Source of the DNA: Tachypleus tridentatus
Lineage: Eukaryota; Arthropoda; Merostomata; Xiphosura; Limulidae
Direction: 5' to 3'
Length of the DNA: 64,000 bases
Assembly (NCBI RefSeq): GCF_004210375.1
Contig: NC_134831.1
Location: 1,736,001-1,800,000, forward strand
Shown here: positions 24,101 to 34,157 of the stretch, one piece after another
Numbering within the stretch: position 1 is the first letter of the stretch
Layout of the letters: each line of letters begins with the position of its first letter
Program-made: the position numbers and the translations under genes
The notes under the pieces: generated by a model
Database searches by the model: none
What the model was told of the DNA's origin: nothing
Seen by the model: the letters and a program-made list of their open reading frames with translations, nothing else

Positions 24101-26276
24101 GAGTACAGGTAGCTCATTGTGTAGCTTTGTGCTTAATTTCAAGCAAACCAAATAATTTTGTGTAGTTTAACCTAATGGCACATGTAATGGAAATGAGCTA
24201 TTGTAGTCTTTGGCATGTTTAATATGTTTTTTGCTTGTGTGTAATGATGTTAATTCTTAGGATGCTATGATTGGACTTACGTGACTTGACAGCTATAGTC
24301 ATTTGGTGAACAAGCAGATGTACCCCACGGTGTCACAAAAACTTTTCCTCATAGTGCACTAAGTGGGATACTCCTGTATTCTTGTATTTCCTGCCTTAGT
24401 ACCATACATGCATACATTGTCAAGTAGAGGTGGAACTAATGGAAAAAAGTACTAAAAAAATGTCAAATTCTAAATTTCATTTTTTTTATTGGATAAATGA
24501 CATTTTCCAACAACCAACCCAAAATTTAATTATGCACTCAAGATGTTCTGCTTGTTCAGATGAAGTTATTTTAAAACTTGTGGTGTTATTGTCTGATATT
24601 ATTTTCTTGTTAGGCACATAGTGTTCATTATCTAACTAGTAAATAGTTCTAATAACTTCTAATAGCTGTAAAGTAGTAAAATATTTGTGCAATGTGAACT
24701 TAAAATTAACTGTTCCTAACCTTCTACTCCTTTTTTACTTACTTCTGATGATCGACAAGGCACTGGAATCCAAGCTTGCTTCCTGTCGAAACTTCGTTAG
24801 AGAAAAACCCCAGATATTTGAGGGAAGTGGAAATAGTCCTGCCACAACACCAACGTAGGTATTATGTTATTACACCTTAATATAGAAACGTTTTTCTTTT
24901 AAATAAGTTTACTAAAATGACAAAGTTGTTAATGACTTATTATTTAAAATATATATTCTGCTGATTCTTTTTCAAATATTTTAGTACTTGAGACATTATC
25001 AAAAAAGAAATTTTTGTATGTTTTTATCTCTTACAACTGTAAATTCCATCATGTGCTACTAAAATTCTTTTATAAATAATTTATATCTGGTATAGATAGA
25101 GTAAAACTCGTGTGTAGAAACTGGCAGGATTAGTGTAGAATGCTCTTGGCTGTAGTAGCTATGTAATATTTTACTTTTCATCAATTTCCACGACAAACTG
25201 GAGGTGCTTCAGGATAAGATGTGAATGATTTAAGGGCACTTTTATGATTTATATTAATTTTTCTCAATATATTTAATACTCGACTCATAATCCGAGGGCA
25301 GCCACAGGTTCGAATCCCCATCACACCAAATGAATGGTAATTCCCGTTTCACATAGTACTTAACACCAATAGCCCGGCATGGCCAGGTGGTTAAGGCACT
25401 ACTCATAATCCGAGGGTCGCGGGTTTGAATCCCCATCACATCAAACATGCTCTCCCTTTCAGCTGTGGGAGCATTATAATGTGACGGTCAATCCCACTAT
25501 TCGTTGGTAAAAGAGTAGCCCAAGAGTTGGAGGTGGATGGTGAGGACTACCAGCCTTCCCTCTAGTCTTATGCTGCTAAATTAGTGATGGTTAGCACAGG
25601 TAGCCCTTGTTTAGTATTGCAAGAAATTCAAAAACAAACAAACAGTATATTCAATAGCAGGGACCATCCACATGATCCTATTAAACTTGGAACTCTTAAC
25701 ATTAAAGCATTCATGCTTCTAGCAAAAGAAAATGTTTTAAACATACTAAACATTTATAGATAATAATAAAAAAAAAGGCTTAGTAAATCTTCTTTGTCTA
25801 AAATTCAGCCCAGCTTCTATTAGAAATCGTAATCATAGAACATTCTCTCTGCATAATTCCAGTAACACAGAACATTTATTTGTGCATCTCTGGCATATGA
25901 AATAATTATAAAAATACTCTTATTACTGAACGTCACTAAAATGAGAGTACAACAAAAAATATTATGAGTTACATACAAATATTCTGTAAGTTTGTTTGTT
26001 TTCATAAAATTCTATGAATCAGCAAGATAGTGGTGATGGGGCCAGTCATTTAGAAACACTGGCTGCTGTGATGTGTTGATTGAAAAAGTTTCAAAACTTA
26101 AGATTTATGATTTATGCTGTTATTATGGAATTGAATGAAGTTGGGTTTCGTTGAGTGAGTTTAATTTTGATGTTTTTTGAAGGAATGTGAAGCAGCTTAA
26201 GAAAGAATCTTCTCTTCTCAGTTCTCAAGAATTTATCCCCCTTACCTGTATAAAGAAGGTTTATATATACTCTTGA
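2991..26276 (+). CDS. nudE: NudE-family dynein/LIS1 adaptor (NDE1/NDEL1-like), 8 coding exons, 5' end missing
   Basis: Spliced CDS: 2991-3144, 17019-17167, 17838-17883, 18586-18676, 20173-20340, 21480-21571, 24760-24854, 26183-26276. All introns are GT..AG and all codon phases match, giving 295 codons plus stop. Vertebrate NDE1 has about 346 residues, and the missing first coding exon plausibly supplies about 30. The product reads as a long N-terminal coiled coil with family signatures [39 protein letters not shown] and [13 protein letters not shown]. The conserved [20 protein letters not shown] block follows. NudE proteins dimerise through the coiled coil, bind LIS1 around the [12 protein letters not shown] segment, and contact dynein through N- and C-terminal parts. 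They act at centrosomes, kinetochores and nuclear envelopes. The first intron in the window is 13.9 kb and full of repeats. The family call is very secure. NDE1 versus NDEL1 cannot be decided and is probably not meaningful in an invertebrate. Confidence 0.93.
5515..5830 (-). repeat. Old minus-strand SINE family 1 copy, interrupted by another SINE
   Basis: The left part (5515-5566) reads agtcaacagcacctgccg and ggaatactctaacc. The right part (5685-5830) reads cgaatagttggatttaacta and tcactcttattatagtacac. Both are diverged reverse complements of consecutive parts of family 1, split by the family-2 copy at 5567-5675. Confidence 0.6.
5567..5675 (+). repeat. tRNA-derived SINE family 2 copy
   Basis: Contains cagtggcacagccgtatgta, a tRNA-like head with ttacaacgctagaaa, gggtttcgatatccgtggtg and the tail gagctttgtgcttaactaca. 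Inserted inside an older family-1 copy. Confidence 0.8.
6335..6500 (+). repeat. Diverged tandem duplication, about 83-bp unit
   Basis: Two adjacent units share the order aggtaa.tat.aa, catgacac/catgtcac, caagttgaacc/caacttaaccc, cacgagt and gttttaaag.taa. Old and imperfect. Confidence 0.5.
7769..7860 (+). mobile_element. Partial copy of the fold-back element family
   Basis: Contains actggtatgggtattaaaac, then aaataaagcagagaacaacg and tttcgaccttct. The same modules occur at 16101-16248, where both ends are present as an inverted repeat. Only one end is clear here. Confidence 0.6.
7930..8053 (+). repeat. tRNA-derived SINE family 3 copy
   Basis: tRNA-like head: cagcggtaagtctacgtact, tacagcgctaaaatcagggg, then a perfect B box ggttcgaatcccc and cggtggactcagcagataac. 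It ends in a (CA)n tail at 8040-8052. The head could be mistaken for a tRNA gene; the tail and its similarity to other copies mark it as a SINE. Confidence 0.8.
8760..9047 (+). repeat. nudE: Minisatellite, 41-bp unit, about 7 copies
   Basis: Unit starts ttgacagtagtgtagt and ends cttaatacacc/t. Unit starts fall at 8760, 8796, 8837, 8878, 8919, 8960, 9001 and 9042; spacing is 41 except the first, which is 5 shorter. Lies in the large nudE intron. Confidence 0.93.
9525..9790 (-). repeat. Duplicated 116-bp unit, two copies plus a partial
   Basis: agttttgc begins units at 9525 and 9641, and a partial third begins near 9755. Both full units hold gtttttacca.t.cttct, then tt.aatccatgcggagata or its variant gggtccgtggggagatgcat. 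On the minus strand both copies read in one open frame with related peptides ([24 protein letters not shown]). Confidence 0.7.
11325..11372 (+). repeat. SINE family 2 tail fragment
   Basis: gtgatgggcacaatgcc, then ataacccattgtgcaag corresponds to the family-2 segment seen at 32018-32060. Confidence 0.45.
11399..11665 (-). repeat. SINE family 1-related copy, minus orientation
   Basis: Read on the minus strand: tggcccaagtggttagcg head, aaggtttgatacct in the B-box position, gggcgttaataaaagtgaca, cggtgggtgctactggctaa and ccgccttccttctggtc. The order is that of family 1, but the head differs. Confidence 0.65.
11857..12132 (+). repeat. tRNA-derived SINE family 1 copy with well-preserved head
   Basis: Head: tgtccaggcggttagagcgc, cctcgcaatctgagg anticodon arm, B box ggattcgaatccccgt and a terminal CCA-like ccacca. 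Then the family-1 body gttaataacataacgcccaa, gatggtgggtgatgataatt and gtcctcgtgtagcttaacgc, ending aaaacaaaca. The head resembles an Ala-type tRNA by its anticodon bases, but an attached SINE body argues against a functional tRNA gene. Confidence 0.85.
12159..12567 (+). repeat. nudE: Minisatellite, 56-bp unit, 7 full copies plus a partial
   Basis: Unit acagctgtccaggggcagtt, then ctggaccattaaacttaaac and ctgtcctgtttgcatg. Starts are 12159, 12215, 12271, 12327, 12383, 12439, 12495 and a partial at 12551. Copies differ at a few positions. It begins 27 bases after a SINE tail. Confidence 0.95.
13086..13106 (+). repeat. (CA)n microsatellite
   Basis: About ten CA dinucleotides in a row. Confidence 0.9.
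13307..13332. other. Perfect 11-bp inverted repeat, 4-base loop
   Basis: ctgaaggggga, loop ctaa, tcccccttcag. A strong potential hairpin in the large nudE intron. Not linked to any gene signal I recognise. Confidence 0.8.
13846..15133 (+). repeat. nudE: Minisatellite, 48-bp unit, about 27 copies, with higher-order structure
   Basis: Unit gattaaagaatgaagtgtga, then gaggcttatgggagtattac and attttact. Variants alternate at ttatggg/tcatggg/ttgtggg and at attttactg/atcttattg. A distinctive variant pair (gaagtatgggaaacttatgg, then tacagaatgatgtgtgagag) occurs twice, at 14571 and 15050. The array stops at 15133. Confidence 0.95.
16101..16248 (+). mobile_element. Fold-back element with inverted repeats of about 50 bp
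   Basis: The left arm 16101-16151 (tcaagacaactggtatgggt, attaaaacttttaattaaaa and onward) is the near-perfect reverse complement of the right arm 16194-16248 (…ttaattaaaagttttaatat, ccataccagctgtcttga). The 42-base centre holds gaagatgacctgagaaggtc. No coding capacity, so a MITE-like non-autonomous element. A relative lies at 7769-7860. Confidence 0.85.
17019..17167 (+). CDS. nudE: nudE coding exon: LIS1-binding coiled coil
   Basis: Acceptor aattgcag, donor gtaaaa. It begins in phase 0 and ends with two bases of an Arg codon. It encodes [18 protein letters not shown] and [18 protein letters not shown]. The latter is nearly identical to human NDE1 and is the region known in this family to contact LIS1. 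Confidence 0.95.
17838..17883 (+). CDS. nudE: nudE short coding exon
   Basis: A 46-base exon, acceptor ctttccag, donor gttagt. It completes the split Arg codon and encodes [15 protein letters not shown], matching the family segment ATIMSLEDFEQRLNQ. A gene finder could easily miss it. Confidence 0.92.
18586..18676 (+). CDS. nudE: nudE coding exon: distal coiled coil
   Basis: Acceptor gtaatag, donor gtaaat. Encodes [16 protein letters not shown], then VQRLKDEAR, ending one base into an Asp codon. The match to vertebrate NDE1/NDEL1 is direct. Confidence 0.95.
18870..19985 (-). mobile_element. CR1/jockey-type LINE remnant (reverse transcriptase fragments)
   Basis: On the minus strand, broken frames spell RT landmarks in the right order. 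They are LDFQKAFDR near 19790-19815 (the family DFxKAFD motif), then [24 protein letters not shown] near 19470-19500, and [11 protein letters not shown] near 19205-19240, equivalent to the LVRPHLEY region. Stops and frameshifts are frequent, so it is long dead. It sits in a nudE intron, opposite in orientation to the gene. Confidence 0.75.
19995..20105 (-). repeat. SINE family 2 copy, minus orientation, diverged
   Basis: Read on the minus strand: gtataccagtggctaagcag, ataatgctaaaaatcagg and tttcaataccaaa, ending with gcacttaacaacaaac. This matches the family-2 layout. It ends about 70 bases before a nudE exon. Confidence 0.6.
20173..20340 (+). CDS. nudE: nudE coding exon: end of coiled coil and variable linker
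   Basis: Acceptor tatttcag, donor gtgagg. It completes the Asp codon and encodes [10 protein letters not shown], followed by an Asn-rich linker of about 45 residues ([16 protein letters not shown] and onward) without clear family conservation, ending PVRG. A variable linker here is normal for NudE proteins. Confidence 0.92.
20592..21044 (+). repeat. nudE: Tandem repeat, 91-bp unit, 5 nearly identical copies
   Basis: Units start at 20592, 20683, 20774, 20865 and 20956 with gttatggcaacatgaaacta. They contain cgttagacctcaagaggtag and end gttgtacattttgaatt. Only a handful of base differences separate copies, suggesting recent expansion or conversion. Confidence 0.95.
21480..21571 (+). CDS. nudE: nudE coding exon: conserved C-terminal block
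   Basis: Acceptor tctttacag, donor gtgagt. Encodes [18 protein letters not shown] and LLRKVG. The [16 protein letters not shown] stretch is diagnostic of the NudE C-terminal domain and ends in phase 0 directly before [10 protein letters not shown]. Confidence 0.96.
21625..21895 (+). repeat. tRNA-derived SINE family 1 copy
   Basis: tatgcccagatggttagggt head, tctccatcacaccaaacata, tataatatgatggtcaattg, gtgggtggtgatgactagct and gccctcgtgtagttttgcac, ending in an A-rich tail. Inserted about 50 bases after a nudE exon donor. Confidence 0.88.
23382..23432 (+). repeat. SINE family 3 tail fragment
   Basis: ccctcggtggactcagcata, then gctctatgtagctttgctac and aggaaaacaag. Corresponds to the 3' half of the copy at 7930-8053. 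Confidence 0.65.
24045..24155 (+). repeat. SINE family 2 copy
   Basis: tgtatggactaacactgcta, gaaacagggttttgatacct and gtggtggccagagtacaggt, ending tgtgtagctttgtgcttaat. Confidence 0.75.
24760..24854 (+). CDS. nudE: nudE coding exon: [13 protein letters not shown]
   Basis: Acceptor atcgacaag, donor gtaggt. Encodes [18 protein letters not shown], then a Ser/Thr/Pro-rich stretch. A TAG overlaps the donor in this frame, so the exon must splice at 24855 to continue; otherwise the protein would end here with PTT at the tail. Confidence 0.9.
25271..25330 (+). repeat. SINE family 1 tRNA-head fragment
   Basis: actcgactcataatccgagg, then caggttcgaatccccatcac and accaaat. Only the tRNA-like head is present. 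A full copy of the same family begins 40 bases downstream. Confidence 0.7.
25371..25645 (+). repeat. tRNA-derived SINE family 1, full-length copy
   Basis: cccggcatggccaggtggtt head, cataatccgagggtcgcggg, tttgaatccccatcacatca, gcattataatgtgacggtca and agtagcccaagagttggagg, ending aaaaacaaacaaac. One of the best-preserved copies here. It lies in the last nudE intron. Confidence 0.92.
26183..26276 (+). CDS. nudE: nudE probable terminal coding exon
   Basis: The acceptor is ttttttgaag. The first base completes the split Thr codon of the previous exon (phase 2 to phase 2), then [20 protein letters not shown] and a short hydrophobic end, with TGA at 26274-26276. The phase match and downstream position support it. 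The sequence is not conserved enough to be certain, and a possible donor (aag/gttta) near 26258 could lead to a further, unrecognised exon. Confidence 0.6.
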
Positions 26277-29200
26277 GGAATATCCGTAGGACCAAAGTTC
26301 TGTACAACTTCAATAGGTGCTGGCTGTGGGTGCTAAAGTTTAGTTACTTTTCATCTCTGAAAAAGAAAGAGATAGAATTTCACATTAAGAATGATGATAT
26401 TCTCTTTACAAGTGTACAAAAACTTCCATATGGAGTTGTACCATATCAGTTCTGGATTGTTGTTAAGTTTAATACTTGTATGCTAAAACACTTAATGATC
26501 AGTTGATTTTAAAAACTACTAACGTAACATATACTGGGACATTGTGTATAATTTTTATGTTTTCTGAGCTAAACATCTAAATTTTTCTTGAAAACAAACT
26601 TGCATGATTCAACTTAAAATGTTTATTTCTTTGATACAAAATTAAATATTGATGTAATAATCTGTTTTATTTGAAGAGCTAAGCTACTTGTGTACATATT
26701 TTGAAAAAAAAAACTGTTTATTGTTTCATGACTACCTTTAACATACCTTTTTAACTTAATCCTGTTTAGTTAAACATTAAGTCTCCAAGTTGGTGTCTCA
26801 ACAATGAAAGCCAATTCATATTAATTATAATGACAAAAGCTGTAGTTACTCAGATAACTGTTTTGTTCCAGAACAGCCCTTGCAAGTTAACAACAAAGTG
26901 TGTCAAAGTATTGAGTCTTGCACTGTGTTAATTTACTTACGATGTTTCCTCAAATCTCAGTTTTACCAATATTTTGTAATAACTGCATAAATTCATCTCT
27001 AGCATGAAAAAATATATAAATCTGTTTGAAAGTGAAACAGTCTTTTACTATACTGTAGAAAACTGATTATAAAGTACATAAAATAGGTTTTTCTCACAGA
27101 ATTTTTGTTATGTAGAGACTTTCTAGTCCTAAGTGGTTTTCATTCTGCAAGTACATTTAATGCCAGTTCTATTAATATAAGTTGTAATATGGAAAAAAAC
27201 ATTCAACTATTAGAGAGGTTAGGAAAGCCAGTTTTAAATTGTTTGATTGTATGTCTGGCTAATTTTTGTTTTGACTTTCATATTTGGTATATGAATGTAT
27301 CACTGCAAAGGATATAGTTCAAAGGTCACAGCTGTTAAGTCTTTGTTTTTATTCATGATGAAGTACAGATCGGTCACTGTGTAAAATATTGGATTATGAT
27401 TTCTTATCTGTAGAATAGCTGATCATGGACTGTCTGGTTAAACAGGTTCTGTTGCTACTATATTGCAAATTAGTGGGTTCAGATTAACAGGACAGTTTTA
27501 TTTACAGATATCTGACTTGACCAATGTAACAAAAAACCTTTGACTGGGTTGGAAATATAGTTTCATTTGTCATTAACTTTAGTAGATTCATGATTAAGAT
27601 TGTCACAGGATAAGGGTTTTATTGTACTGTGGGTTTATATGAAACTGTTTGTTTGCTCACTTTTATACTCTGTGATTTAAAAATAACTTCAGAATGTGTG
27701 TGGTCTTTGAAAGGATTCTTACCTTCACACAATTAAGTTTTTGTTATTTTCTTTTTGTCAGTTATTGTGATGTTGAATATACCAGGTTCACAGCTGGTGT
27801 AATTAAAACTAGTTAAAAGATGCAGTTTTAAGCTAATATCAACTCTCATCAACCCATTGAGGCTGTTGGTAAGAAGTGAATTAAATATGGAGGTCAATAA
27901 ACAAAAGAATTTAAACCTAGGAAAATGTTCTTGTTATTATGTTCTGGTGTCTCTATAAATACTGAGATCACATCTTCACAAAACATTATAGTACTCTGTT
28001 ATGATATGATTTGTGAGTGACAGTGGCAGTATGCAATCTTTAATATATATTCATAATAGTTCTTGTATTTAAAAAGAAAAGCAAAAACAATAACTCCTTT
28101 CCAGAAAGTTCTTTAGGAATATTTATATGAAACTGGAAAGTATAAAGGTTTAACTCGTGTACTGTTAATCTACATTTTAAATGTATTTTATTGCAAAGAA
28201 ACAACTTTGTAACTACACAGTCAGCCTTAAGATGTAATAGTATTAACTTTTTGTACATAAGCTTTATACAAATATATTTTTTTAAGTGTTTTAAAGTGTT
28301 ATAAATTAACGTTCAGAACTGTAGATGAAAGCATATTTAAGATGCTATTGAATGGTTAAGGTTTGGACTTAGTACAGACTTTGTGTGTATTACTAGTTAT
28401 TAAACATTAATAGTTTTTTGTGTGAAATGTAGATCATTTTACTTCGTATTTAGTGACTTACGTCTTTCTACTCTTATTACCCACATCAAAATAGGATTTC
28501 ACGAAAATGCTGCATGAACTCAAATATGGTACGTCTCTTAGAACAGATAAAAAGAAATTGAAATAAATTCTCTCTTTTAATGATGCCTTATTTTTAAAGA
28601 GTGTAGGAAAGAAGTAGCTGATGAGTTCACAAGGTATTGTAAATGATTGAACATAAGAAATTTACTGATTTTATTTAGTAACTTCTGTTGAGGTTACTTT
28701 TTTTTTCAACAATGATTCTATACACTCACTGTTAGATAATGATGAATGTATCAGTTTGCCCCACAATTCAAAATACTTTTAATTATATAGCTGAAGTTTG
28801 TGTTAAAATTACATTTAAACATAACAGATTAGAACCTCCATCAATGGAAGCTTAAAAAATAACCAAGTTAAAATTGATCAAAGGGTCTTCAGGTGTGGAA
28901 GGTTGAAGGATTTCTTGTTTTTCTATTAAAATCAGTAATTTTACTTCATTATAAAATTAAGAATATTTTTTGTTTTGATAAAGGGAAGGATGGAAACCTT
29001 GGAGTTCCAAACTTGTTTTAATTCTGTTTCAGAATAGGGTAGAGTCATCTGTGATTGGTTGTGAACCTGATGCTTTATCCTAACTAGACATCCTTCTGAA
29101 TTAGTCATTAATAGCTCTGGCAAGTTGCATTTAGAGTGATTATACCAGCAGGGGACAGGGTGAGCCAGACAAGTCTCTGGAATCTTGTGTTATTTTGAAA

Positions 29201-30026
29201 GTTTAACAGTCCAGATTTGTTTCTCTCATCTCAGGTATTCATCCTCCTCCATCCAGAATCTTGCTTCAATGTGGTATTCACTTTCCACCATTTCCTTTCA
29301 CATGTATAAAGTAATCAATCTGTCATTTGATTACCTGGTTATGGAAACACTGCATGTATTAATCTTATTACATGAGTAGGTATTTGTTCCTGGTTTACAT
29401 TTTCTCTGAGCACTTTACAAGCTATTTCATAAAGGTAAATATTTTGGAAAACTATGAGGAATGTTCATAAAGATCATTTTAATGTAATATTGTGGTTTCT
29501 GTCATATGATTACACATTTGAACAGGAAAACCAAAAATATTTGCTAACATAATTAAGTACAACTTTATAATAGAATAACAGTTATGTACAACATGTTAAT
29601 TAAACAATCTACTGGCTAAAATGTAACAATTTTGTTTAAATTCTTATATAAAACAATTTAATTGTACTATTTCACTTTCCTTTTTCTTTATGGAAGTCAC
29701 ATACCACACTTTTCTTGCAATAAATTTTTTCCTTAATTTCTTTACATAAGTACCTAATTAATACACCACACTTGTATCTTTTATAATAAATATTTCATTA
29801 ATAACTTATTACACAGACACACCTATTATTTTACAGTTTTTAAACAACCTATTTAAATTAGGTAACACCATATACTCCTCATTACTTACAAAACAGTGAT
29901 AAATAAAACTGTAGGATTCAATATAAAATTAATAGAGCTACCTGGATTATTAGGATGAACTAGGAGCAGCCAATATTACTCCTAACTGCTCAATTATCTG
30001 ATCCACTCATTTTCTCTTTCCATTAA

Positions 30027-30077
30027 ATCGCAGATAGCCCTCGTGTAGCTTTGCACAAAATTGAAAACAAATCAAAC
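30027..30077 (+). repeat. SINE family 1 tail fragment
   Basis: cgcagatagccctcgtgtag, then ctttgcacaaaattg and aaaacaaatc. Exactly the 3' end of family 1. Confidence 0.8.
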
Positions 30078-30160
30078 CATCAAAACTTTTACACACCTAG
30101 ACCCAAAATTGTAATCAAAGCTGAAATCTGAAATAAAGTAAAATAATGATAAACTTAAGT

Positions 30161-30416
30161 AGTCCAGCATGGCCAGGTGCTCAACTCGTAAACCGAGGGT
30201 CTCAGGTTTGAATCCCCATCACACCAAGCATGCCCTTTCACTAGTAGGGGTGTTATAATGTGACAGTTAATCCTGCTATTTGGTGGTAAAAGAGTATTCC
30301 AAGAGTGGGTGGTGATGACTAGCTGCCTTCCCTCTAGTCTTACACTGCTAAATTAGGGACAGCTAAGGCAGATAGCCCTAGTGTAGAGTTGCACGAAATT
30401 CAAAATTAAACAAAAT
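30161..30416 (+). repeat. tRNA-derived SINE family 1 copy
   Basis: gtccagcatggccaggtgct with a short deletion in the head, aggtttgaatccccatcaca, gtgttataatgtgacagtta, gtgggtggtgatgactagct and gatagccctagtgtagagtt, ending in an A-rich tail. It lies about 85 bases after the tail fragment at 30027. Confidence 0.9.
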
Positions 30417-31952
30417 GAGAAATTTATTTCTTATATAGATTTTATACTAATATTATCAAAACTTTACAACTGGATTACAATAGCAACTAAATATTTACTG
30501 TGTCATTTCAAAAGATATTCTTCATTACAAATAATATTTATTTTTTTGAAGAAAATGCATTTAACTGTTTGTATAGTTACATAATTTTATCTTTCAAAAC
30601 GTCACACTATGCAACATTGTTCCCTGCAGGGTTTATGTAAAGCTATTTTTTTAAAAAGTTGAACAAGGAATTTCTAAGTTGTTTATTATTTTCAGCCTAA
30701 AAACCATCTCTCATACAGAACTACCAACTAGACTGAGGGCATTATTACTTACTTAGGTTTTTGCTTAAGTAATTGAATGGGACAACTGAGTGACATTGTT
30801 ATAATTTCTTCTACCTTGTTTCTTTGGTGTTCTAATATAACAAAATCCCATGATTGTAATAAATACAAACATAATTTTCCAACTAATTTAAATATTAATT
30901 TAATTTCAAGCCTTTTTGATATGTGCAACAAACTTTCAATAACAAAAAAAAAAAAAAAGTTACCAATGTCATTTAAATTTAAGATCAAGATTCCTTGTAT
31001 ATTATTTTATGGTATTTTCTAATTTCTCAGATATTTTTAGTAGTACAAGCAGCTACATATATTAATCAATTAGTGAATGAGTGAAATGGTGCTGGTACGT
31101 TCCACAAGTTTTCTGTAGGGACTGACCATTAGCAATAAGAAATGACATATATAAAAGTATCTCATAAACTTATCACTAAGAGAGTTATGGGTGAAGTGCA
31201 GTTTTTTTACTTCCCCTGTCCTATACAATTCCATTTGAGCACTTATAAAAACCAACCTTGCTTGATAAGTGTTAAGTTAAAACAAGTAAAGTTTGTGTGT
31301 TATCTCAAAAGTTATGAATTTTTAAAAATGTCAAATACTTCATTCTGTACTAAAACAAATTGTATTTAAATAAGACTACACTCAGAGTTGAGGTAAGTGT
31401 TAATGTTACATGTAGATATCTTAGTAATATAGTTACACACTGTAAATGATTGAAACCTGACAATAAAAAAAATAATCTGGAATTAATTACCAAATTATAT
31501 TTTTTTAGCTCAAAGAACATATCCTAAGGTTTTAAGAATTTAATATTAAAACAAATTTACCAAGGTTTTACCCGAAATGTCTTTATCCAAATACTACAAG
31601 AGAAAATTAAATTGAGCTAATATTAGAAGATTCATTCTGATTGTGAAGTATCTATTTTGTTGACAACTGCTAGAATTATGTCAAAAAATGTTTTTAAAAA
31701 ATTGAGTGTAGATTAAACTGGAGATAGTTATTTCCTTATATAAGAAGCAAATTTACTTTGTGTGAATGTTTATTCCAAATTCACCTAGGATTGAAATATA
31801 CTTTTTTAAAACGTTTTATGAGTGAGGAAAATTATATGTTTGAGAAGAAAGTTTACATTTACGAATTTACAGAAGTTTCACATAAGAATTTACACACAAG
31901 TTTAACAACAGTCAGTAAACATCATCACCAAATGAACAAAATTCTGCACTAT

Positions 31953-32078
31953 CTTCCCAGTAGTACAGCAGTAGGTCTGTGGACTCAGACTCAATGCTAG
32001 AAACTAGGTTTTGATATCTGTGGTGGGCAAAGCACAGATAACCCATTGTGTAGCTTTTGGCTAATTACAAACAAATGA
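31953..32078 (+). repeat. SINE family 2 copy
   Basis: cttcccagtagtacagcagt, gtctgtggactcagactcaa, tgctagaaactaggttttga and tatctgtggtgggcaaagca, then cccattgtgtagct and an A-rich tail. Confidence 0.85.
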
Positions 32079-34059
32079 AACAAAACTGCAATAATTCTTC
32101 CACTATATAAATTTTTGATGAAAAGCAAAGTAGAATCACTTAACTTCTTTATATGTACAATATCTATAATGGAAATCATATATGACAATTATTGCTAAGG
32201 AATTGTGAAAATTTCATTTCTCACAAGATGTCAACACTGTAGGAATGCACATATTAAGTAGTTTTCAATTTGTTTTATTACTTTGTTCTTGTGTGTTTCG
32301 AAATTGCATCTGTTCTTCAAAATTTTTAAGTTTTGGGGCAAATTTTATATGAATTTCATTAGTTACAAATCTTAAAAAAACAATCACCGTTCTTTTTAAT
32401 GACAAATAATTATTTACTTCCAATAATATTTGATGGTCATGTATTAGCATGTAGACCACCTTAGAATTTCTCAACCTCTTTGGTACCAAGAAGTGGTTTG
32501 CCGTCTTTCTTAACAAGAGAAACAATTTTTAGGACTTTACTTACACCATTGAAACTGAGGTCTGAAAAAATCTTTACAGTGCTGTTAGACAGTAGAAAGT
32601 TGAAAAAAAATCAAGCATGTACGAATATAGAACACTATTCTGTATTTAATGATAAAATGGGAATTAGGGTTTCTGAGGATCTTTTATGAATTTGATTATA
32701 AAGTTAAGGGGTAAATTTATTTGATTAAAAGTCATAATTACAGGAAAGCATATAAATTCCAAAAATTCTCTCCCTGAACGTTATTACAAACCTATGACCA
32801 ATTTTGTTTTATCAAAAAGGGGACAAGCCACCTCCATGATATTTAGCTTGCAATTATACCTTTTCATCATGAACCAAAAGTCATCCATAATAAGAATTTA
32901 CCAGGTTTGGACAAACCAATATAGTACAACACATGGCAAAATTCACTTTATTGCTTCAGGAATAAGTTTGCTTACTACTCAAAACCTTCTTCCACTATAC
33001 TAAAATCTATATGTTTAAAAAGTTAAACTAAATTGCCAAATACCTGTAGTGAATCTAAAAATATGTCAGTTTGGTGAAATCATTTTGAAAATTGTAGTAA
33101 AGGATAATTTTCCTACTGTATCTCCACTGCTATTGCACTACATACATGCAAAACATGTAGTGGTTTTTGATTTCCTTCTTGTATATGTTCTCTTTCAAGA
33201 CTGGACCAACACTGTGAATATCACTAATAAGAATGGATACCACTCCCTTGTCCAACATATGAAGTAGGTTCTGCCTTAGTTTCTCTAATGTGTTTTACCA
33301 TTTTGTTTATTTATACTAAATATGGGACATGCAAAGTTTCATATGTACTCACATAAACACAGCTGTATTATGTTAAATATAATACAATAAGAATGAATGT
33401 GCCATATTTTATGTACTAAAAACCTGTCAGTTGATCTTGCAGATATCTCTATAACCCTTTCCCCATCAAATATTACAAAATCATAAGGTAAAACAATGTC
33501 TTTTAATTCATGTAGTATTGATGTTTTATCTTTTTTCCGTTTTACATATAGAATTCACACGTACAACAAACAAGTTTTGTTATACTGTAGGTCAAGAACT
33601 AGACTAAGTGATATGGTTCTTGCTGTATAAAGTTTGTTTCATACCATCTGGTATGCAAGGGGTGGTAGGAAAGAACGAACACCACTACTTACCTCAGCAT
33701 CATTTACGATGAAATGCATCCACAGATGCTTCATATCTACACTCTTAGTGTTAACTTTCTCCATGATGACATTGCCCAAATTGTGCTAAAAAGGTTTTTA
33801 AGAAACACAACAGGGATTTCAGACATCTTGCAGGGCTCCCCATATCTTAAAGACTTAATCAAATTGAGCAGTTGTAGGATGATTGTGTTTATTGTGTTCC
33901 ATAATATATTAATAATAGAAAAGGGAAAATTTACTCAGGACACTATCCAACACAATATAGATTCCATGTCATAATGTATTATTGTATAAAAGTGCAAGAA
34001 AGTGACTGGGCAATGATTAGATCTAGGCTAATATTCTTACATGAGATCATTAAACAAAC

Positions 34060-34157
34060 AAACTTGCACAGTAATGCTAAAAAACTGGGTTTGAATACCA
34101 GCAATCAGTACATCACAGACAGTCAATTGTATGGCTTTGTGTTTAACAACAAAAAAT
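34060..34157 (+). repeat. SINE family 2 copy, diverged
   Basis: taatgctaaaaaactgggtt, tgaataccagcaatcag and tcaattgtatggctttgtgt, then ttaacaacaaaa. Confidence 0.55.

Larger units (their letters stand above)
21572..24759 (+). other. nudE: nudE intron, 3.2 kb
   Basis: Apart from SINE copies at 21625-21895, 23382-23432 and 24045-24155 I see nothing recognisable. Confidence 0.8.
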
